Shown piece by piece: positions 13,031 through 17,514 of a stretch of 17,514 bases of DNA. The stretch is from JAKJEP01 sp964580995 (GTDB taxonomy: Bacteria; Planctomycetota; Phycisphaerae; Sedimentisphaerales; SM23-30). The notes under the pieces are model-generated. The model made no database searches and was not told the DNA's origin. It was given only the letters and a program-made list of their open reading frames with translations. A program made the position numbers and the translations under genes. The DNA is taken from the NCBI GenBank assembly GCA_964580995.1, contig CAZOMV010000112.1, positions 1 through 17,514 on the forward strand. Direction: 5' to 3'. Each line of letters starts with the position of its first letter. Position 1 is the first letter of the stretch.

Positions 13031-15745
13031 TTAATTTTTTGTATAACGTATCAAGGCCGAACCGGGCGCATGGGAGATAGTTACCGGCAAGCCGATCTTC
13101 ATAAGAGTATCGCCGGTATTGGTACTGGCACCACCGTCGAGATTTGTCACGGTAAAGGTAGCACTGGGATCGAGTCCCCGGAGCTTGAAAGTCATGGCTG
13201 TGGCTGTGGCTGTGCTGCCGGGTCGCCGGAAAGCCTGTACCAGGCCCTGGCCAAGTTCCGGGGAGTGGTACTGCCAGGCCATCCACACGGTATCGGCCAG
13301 ATTGTACCCGGTGAGAGGATAGAAGTCGCCGGTATATAAATCCTTTATGGGTTTGTATTGCGCAAAGTTTAATTTCCATTGGTTCCATGCTGAGACGCCG
13401 GTGTTGTTGTAATCAAAAGCAACGGCTATGTGGCCGCCCATTCCGCTTCGGAAATCATAATAGTCGTTGGAGATAGAGCCTATGCCGGTAATCGCAGTCC
13501 AGAACGAATAGCCGTAGGTCATACTCTGTTCACCGATCGGGTTCCACCAGGCACCATCGCTTCGGGTCAGATTCAGCGCACGGCGCATTATTTCAAAATC
13601 GACTCTGCTGCCGGTGCCCGCACACACATCAAGCAGTAAACCGGGATTGTCGCTGATGAGAAAATCCAAATATTCGTACAATCCCATTACATGCTTGATT
13701 TCCCTCATTCCCTGCCGGTCGGAAGCCTCGCCATTGCGCCAGTACCACAGCGGATGCAAGTTGAGGTCCTGACGGTAGATGTCGATGCCGTTGGTTTTGA
13801 TGAAGGCGGAGAAGTACGTTTTCGCCCAGGCAAGTGCCGCCGGGTTGCCGTAGTAGAGCATTCTCCAGGGGGCTTGATATTGCCGCTCGGGCGGCAGATT
13901 GGCCGGGGCGAGCAGCCAATCGGGATGATTGACATACAAGGGCGTGCCCTCCATGACCCGTTCCGGCTCGAACCAAAGCAGAAGCTTGTAGCCCCTGGCA
14001 TGGGCGGCATCCGAGACGGGTTTCAGACCGTTGGGATATCGCGCAGGATCGGCGGTCCAATCGCCTACGGTGGATGCCCAGCCATTGGGACAGGCATACC
14101 ATCCGGCGTCTATCCAATACGTATCAATTTGCAGGCCGTTCGCGCTGATACTATGGATGGCCTGGATCATGTTGGTTTCCGTAGTGCTCTCGAAGGGAAT
14201 AAAGCCGGCGCTGGCCGCGATGGGCGGCTGGACCGTCTGGCCATTGGACGTCGGCGTGTAGTGTGTCAGCAGGAGTCTTCGCCACTGATTATGGCCTCGC
14301 ATGCGGTCCCCACCTGACCAGGTCAGCGCGAGGATTGCCGGAGTTCGAATTTTCTCGCCCGGAAACAGTTTCAGATGGGTAATGTCCATGCCGGCCTGGA
14401 CATTCACCGTCATATCGGAATGTCTTGCAAATACGGCCGCCCATCGGCCCGTCCAGCCGACACCCAGCACGATGCCGCTTCCATCGGGCTGGGCCAGGTT
14501 AAAAAACGGAAGAACGAGATCCGATGGCCGCCCGCCATACGGCACAAAACTCTGATTCGCATGGACACCGAGGGTGGTCTGCAACGGCTGATAGTCATCG
14601 ATGGAGTTGTTCGTGCCGCCATTGTAATAGAGCGTGAAATCGCCGGAGCTATTGCTGCCAAAGGTGGCGTCGAGCGCCTGGATATTCTCCAGGATAGGAG
14701 TGTCCGTACTGCCGTGGTTTTCAAACCATACAACCCACTCCACCGCCTGGTAATCGTGATATTCAATGGCCTGGCAGGTCACCTGCAAGGAGCCGTTACC
14801 CGGCTCTGTATAAACCAGCGTCCACTGCGTACGGTTGGAGTCCAGTTCCGCCCTGGTGCGGCTAAAGATCCAGGTTGGCAGGAAGGTAGTTGAGGAAACC
14901 CCATTATAGGTAAAGGAGATCGGCGGGATGGGATTGCTGCCGGTAAACGCCTGGGCGATCCAATACTCTGTCAGGACCCTTTCGATATCCGCCTGGCAAT
15001 CCGGGTCATTGGCTCGGGTACACCCCAGCCATTGCTCGGCAAATTTTGAAAAGTCGGAAAGATCCACCACACAATCATGGTTCAGGTCGGCCGGTAACAG
15101 TACTGTACATTCAGATTCATTCAAACCGGTGACCAAGGTCAAATTGGCTGTCAGGCAGGATCGCGATTCACTAGTTCCATTGTTAGCACTGATGAAATCG
15201 AGAGAGTCGCCAGCCGCTATGGATAAATTCGTTATCGTAGTTTCGGCTGGAGTACTATAGTTAAGAATATCCCCGCTCCAGAGGATATCAGAGCCGTTTT
15301 TGATGACATATACTTTCGTGATCTGAATCGATGGATTGGCATATCCTGTACCGATAAAATTCACAGATAGATTATAAATGCCGGGTTCGGGAGTTACACG
15401 GGCGGTGGCCTGATGATTGACCCAGGCGTTCATCACCGGTCCGGGATTGTCTCGCCAAGGGTCTATTTTCAACACCGAACAGGTACCATAGGTATCTGGA
15501 ACCACGTACCCATCACCTGCCGGCGCACTAGTCCATGTATCCGGTATATGGTCCGCTGGTATAAAATCGCCGAAGACCCCGGTGCCGAAACCGGTTTCCA
15601 CTCTCCCCCCGAAACTCCAGACCGCAGGGCCGCCGGGAAAGTCGACCCAATCCGTAAGCGGACTGTAGTCCGTGGCGAATGCCATACTGGCACAGCAAAT
15701 AAGAAGGAATGCCTGAAATTTAGCGTATAAACTTTTACATAACAT
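13031..15745 (-). CDS. Secreted GH36 alpha-galactosidase-type enzyme with internal dockerin-like segment
   Basis: A 904-residue protein with a signal peptide (cleavage likely after AFA near residue 25). An N-terminal beta-sandwich module (about 26-205) is followed by one calcium-loop dockerin-like repeat (DLNHDCVVDLSDF from D220, then EQWLGC). A GH36 N-terminal supersandwich and TIM barrel (about 255-815) come next, then a C-terminal beta domain. Catalytic candidates are D660 (YRQDLN, nucleophile) and D730 (LTRSD, acid/base). LLWFEPERV and WIDAGWY are typical GH36 barrel motifs. The usual CASGG loop is altered to CAGTGSRVD, which may change specificity. The family hydrolyses alpha-galactosides or related alpha-sugars. 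It lies 46 bases downstream of a paralogue and is probably co-transcribed with it. The start has no strong ribosome binding site; it was chosen because it gives a full signal peptide. Confidence 0.88.
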   Translation of the reverse strand: MLCKSLYAKFQAFLLICCASMAFATDYSPLTDWVDFPGGPAVWSFGGRVETGFGTGVFGDFIPADHIPDTWTSAPAGDGYVVPDTYGTCSVLKIDPWRDNPGPVMNAWVNHQATARVTPEPGIYNLSVNFIGTGYANPSIQITKVYVIKNGSDILWSGDILNYSTPAETTITNLSIAAGDSLDFISANNGTSESRSCLTANLTLVTGLNESECTVLLPADLNHDCVVDLSDFSKFAEQWLGCTRANDPDCQADIERVLTEYWIAQAFTGSNPIPPISFTYNGVSSTTFLPTWIFSRTRAELDSNRTQWTLVYTEPGNGSLQVTCQAIEYHDYQAVEWVVWFENHGSTDTPILENIQALDATFGSNSSGDFTLYYNGGTNNSIDDYQPLQTTLGVHANQSFVPYGGRPSDLVLPFFNLAQPDGSGIVLGVGWTGRWAAVFARHSDMTVNVQAGMDITHLKLFPGEKIRTPAILALTWSGGDRMRGHNQWRRLLLTHYTPTSNGQTVQPPIAASAGFIPFESTTETNMIQAIHSISANGLQIDTYWIDAGWYACPNGWASTVGDWTADPARYPNGLKPVSDAAHARGYKLLLWFEPERVMEGTPLYVNHPDWLLAPANLPPERQYQAPWRMLYYGNPAALAWAKTYFSAFIKTNGIDIYRQDLNLHPLWYWRNGEASDRQGMREIKHVMGLYEYLDFLISDNPGLLLDVCAGTGSRVDFEIMRRALNLTRSDGAWWNPIGEQSMTYGYSFWTAITGIGSISNDYYDFRSGMGGHIAVAFDYNNTGVSAWNQWKLNFAQYKPIKDLYTGDFYPLTGYNLADTVWMAWQYHSPELGQGLVQAFRRPGSTATATAMTFKLRGLDPSATFTVTNLDGGASTNTGDTLMKIGLPVTISHAPGSALIRYTKN
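14735..14789 (-). repeat. 55-bp direct repeat inside GH36 gene, copy 1
   Basis: Identical base for base to 17460-17514 in the neighbouring paralogue. It encodes LQVTCQAIEYHDYQAVEW in both. The identity extends to the window edge, so the true repeat may be longer. Elsewhere the genes are clearly diverged, so this looks like gene conversion or strong local constraint. Confidence 0.85.
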
Positions 15746-15791
15746 AAGACTTTTGTCTTTCTATGCGGGTAACAAATAGAGTTCAGCCAGT

Positions 15792-17514
15792 TTAATTTTT
15801 TGTATAACGAATTAATGCCGAACCGGGCGTACTGGAGATATTTACGGTTAAGCCGATATTCATAAGATTATCACCTGTAAATGTATTGACACCGCCGTCG
15901 AGATTTGTCACCGTATAAGTGGCGCCGGCATCGAGTCCCCGGAGATGGAAAGTCATGGCCGCGACCGTGCTGCCGGGTCGTCGGAATGCCTGCACCACAC
16001 CCTCACCCTGTTCAGGCCGGTTGAACTGCCAGGCGATCCATACATCCGATTGCAAACTGTATGAGGTCAGGGGGTAATAGTCGCCAAACAGCATGGCCGG
16101 CGCGATTTGTTGACATTCCGCGTAGGCCTGTTGCTGTGCCGCTTTGTTTGCCAGACTAATCCCCGCCGACATCCCGAAGGATGGCAGGTAAAAACTGCGG
16201 AAGGAATAGGTTGAATCGTAGAAATTACATCCCGTCCCTTGAAATGGCAGCCAGAACGAGAGGCCATAGGTATGACACTGACTTCCTACCACGTCATTCA
16301 TATAATCACTGCGTGTCAGCGGCACGGCCCGCCGCATGGTCTCCAGGTCGTTGCGCCGTCCGCCGGAAGCACAGGAATCGATACGCAAATCGGGATTACG
16401 CCGTTTAAGCTCATCCCAATACGCCAGATGCCCTTGCACATAAAAGTTTTCCGTAATCCCCTGGCGATCGCTGGCATCATGATTTCTCCAACTGGTCAAG
16501 GGACCAACGCCATTCATGTCTTCCCGATACCAGTCGATCCCTTCGGATTTGATCATGCCATCAAAATGATTGATCAGCCAATCCAAAGCTGCAGGGTTGC
16601 CCTCGTCGAGTATGAGGCCAACAGAACCCGGTTGCAGCAACCACTCGGGATGGTTCAGGCCCAGCCACGAATGGTAAGGATCACCCACCCGTTCCGGTTC
16701 GAACCACAGGAGAAATTTCATTCCCACGGCATGGAGCTGGTCGCTTACCGCTTTAAACCCATTCGGATACAGGATCGGATCCGGCTCCCAGGTACCCGTG
16801 TTGAGCCAGGAATCGCCGCCTGTGTAAGGACCGTTATCCTTCGGATACCAGCCCGCGTCCCGCCATAAGACATCCGGGTAGATGCCGTAGTAATGATACG
16901 CATTGGCGACGCTGATACTATCCCCCTGGATTTGCGTGATGGGTTGTTGCGGCTGGCCATTGAACCGCGGGATATTGTACGCCCTATACCAGTGCCGCCA
17001 GAGGTTCTGCGCCTGTACGACATCGGTCCCCTGCCAGAACAATATCGCAATCAAAGGGGTGCGGATTTCCTCTCCGGGCTGGAGGTAAAGATTGGTCAAT
17101 TGCTGCCCGGCCTTGATCCTCAGGCCATTGGAGGCGTTACGGCTGAACGAACTGGCCCATTGCCCCGGCCAGCCCACCGCGATGATGACCCCGCTGCCGG
17201 GCATCTGCAGATTGAAATAGGGCCAGCCATCCGGGCCGCTTGTCGATTTTCCCAAGTGATTGCTGGGAGTGAAATTCTTCACGGCATTTGCGTCCAGTGT
17301 AATTTGATAGGGCTGATAACTATCTGCCGTCATCCAGTCCCCTTTGATGCCGTTTAAAATAAACTCGCCCTCATTGCTTCGTGCAAAGAAGGTATTCAAT
17401 CCCTGAATATCGTTCAAGACCGGCGTGTTGCCGGTGCCGACATTCTTAAAGTAAACCGTCCACTCCACCGCCTGGTAATCGTGATATTCAATGGCCTGGC
17501 AGGTCACCTGCAAG
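15792..17514 (-). CDS. GH36 alpha-galactosidase-type enzyme, 5' end beyond the window
   Basis: The last 573 residues of a second GH36 protein; the N-terminus, with any signal peptide and accessory modules, lies beyond the right edge. The TTG at the edge is an internal Leu codon, as shown by the same Leu in the paralogue. The barrel is complete. RDAGWYPKDNG and LLWFEPERV are present, the nucleophile Asp is encoded at 16518-16520 (YREDMN) and the acid/base Asp at 16305-16307 (LTRSDYM). CASGGRRNDLETMRRAVPL is the textbook GH36 loop, intact here but altered in the neighbour. The last roughly 80 residues (AFRRPGST to GSALIRYTKN) are nearly the same as in the paralogue. It is upstream of, and probably co-transcribed with, the gene ending at 13031. 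Likely role: release of alpha-linked galactose or a related sugar from polysaccharide outside the cell. Confidence 0.88.
   Translation of the reverse strand, partial: LQVTCQAIEYHDYQAVEWTVYFKNVGTGNTPVLNDIQGLNTFFARSNEGEFILNGIKGDWMTADSYQPYQITLDANAVKNFTPSNHLGKSTSGPDGWPYFNLQMPGSGVIIAVGWPGQWASSFSRNASNGLRIKAGQQLTNLYLQPGEEIRTPLIAILFWQGTDVVQAQNLWRHWYRAYNIPRFNGQPQQPITQIQGDSISVANAYHYYGIYPDVLWRDAGWYPKDNGPYTGGDSWLNTGTWEPDPILYPNGFKAVSDQLHAVGMKFLLWFEPERVGDPYHSWLGLNHPEWLLQPGSVGLILDEGNPAALDWLINHFDGMIKSEGIDWYREDMNGVGPLTSWRNHDASDRQGITENFYVQGHLAYWDELKRRNPDLRIDSCASGGRRNDLETMRRAVPLTRSDYMNDVVGSQCHTYGLSFWLPFQGTGCNFYDSTYSFRSFYLPSFGMSAGISLANKAAQQQAYAECQQIAPAMLFGDYYPLTSYSLQSDVWIAWQFNRPEQGEGVVQAFRRPGSTVAAMTFHLRGLDAGATYTVTNLDGGVNTFTGDNLMNIGLTVNISSTPGSALIRYTKN
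17460..17514 (-). repeat. 55-bp direct repeat inside GH36 gene, copy 2
   Basis: Identical to 14735-14789 and cut by the window edge. Confidence 0.85.

Noticed and set aside
15044..15100. Dockerin segment as evidence of a cellulosome
   Set aside because: Single internal loop and no cohesin or scaffoldin in the window; isolated dockerin-like segments are common in planctomycete proteins.
17511..17513. TTG at the right edge as a start codon for the second GH36 gene
   Set aside because: The paralogue has the same Leu deep inside its coding region; the gene clearly continues past the window.

Overview
The window looks like bacterial chromosome from a polysaccharide-degrading organism, most likely a Planctomycetota member of the Phycisphaerae/Sedimentisphaerales type. 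The lineage guess rests on a dockerin-like calcium-loop segment (DLNHDCVVDLSDF) inside a secreted glycosidase, several large secreted carbohydrate-active proteins and LacI-type control. It is an inference from protein style only. No rRNA, tRNA or CRISPR array was seen.

Region 1 (1-373) is non-coding. Bases 1-100 are the end of a mobile element read leftwards out of the window. Then comes an AT-rich leader with a LacI-type operator (311-324) just upstream of the first gene.

Region 2 (374-12288) is one co-directional run of eight genes on the plus strand with small gaps, plausibly a single operon. In order: a LacI-family repressor, a cytosolic NodB-fold deacetylase, a mutarotase-like beta-sandwich protein (DUF6786-like), two M24/creatinase-fold proteins that have both lost the metal-binding aspartates, an L-rhamnose/H+ symporter (RhaT), a secreted TIM-barrel glycosidase of GH20/GH67-like character, a secreted beta-helix protein with a phage-type S74 self-cleaving chaperone domain, and a zinc-less MDR dehydrogenase. 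The set reads as an uptake and breakdown system for a decorated deoxysugar: outer enzymes release it, RhaT imports it, and the cytosolic deacetylase, creatinase-like pair, mutarotase and dehydrogenase process it, with the sugar itself lifting LacI repression. No standard rhamnose isomerase, kinase or aldolase is in view, so the route is not the textbook one.

Region 3 (12407-12997) is a mobile-element scar. It holds a second copy, in inverted orientation, of the element end found at 1-100, followed by the broken start of a transposase-like gene and then the C-terminal piece of an IS630-family transposase. The two inverted element ends bracket exactly the plus-strand cluster, which suggests a composite-transposon-like or recombination-delivered island.

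Region 4 (13031-17514, minus strand) carries two tandem, paralogous GH36 alpha-galactosidase-type enzymes transcribed leftwards. The upstream one runs off the right edge. They share very similar C-terminal domains and a 55-base identical segment.
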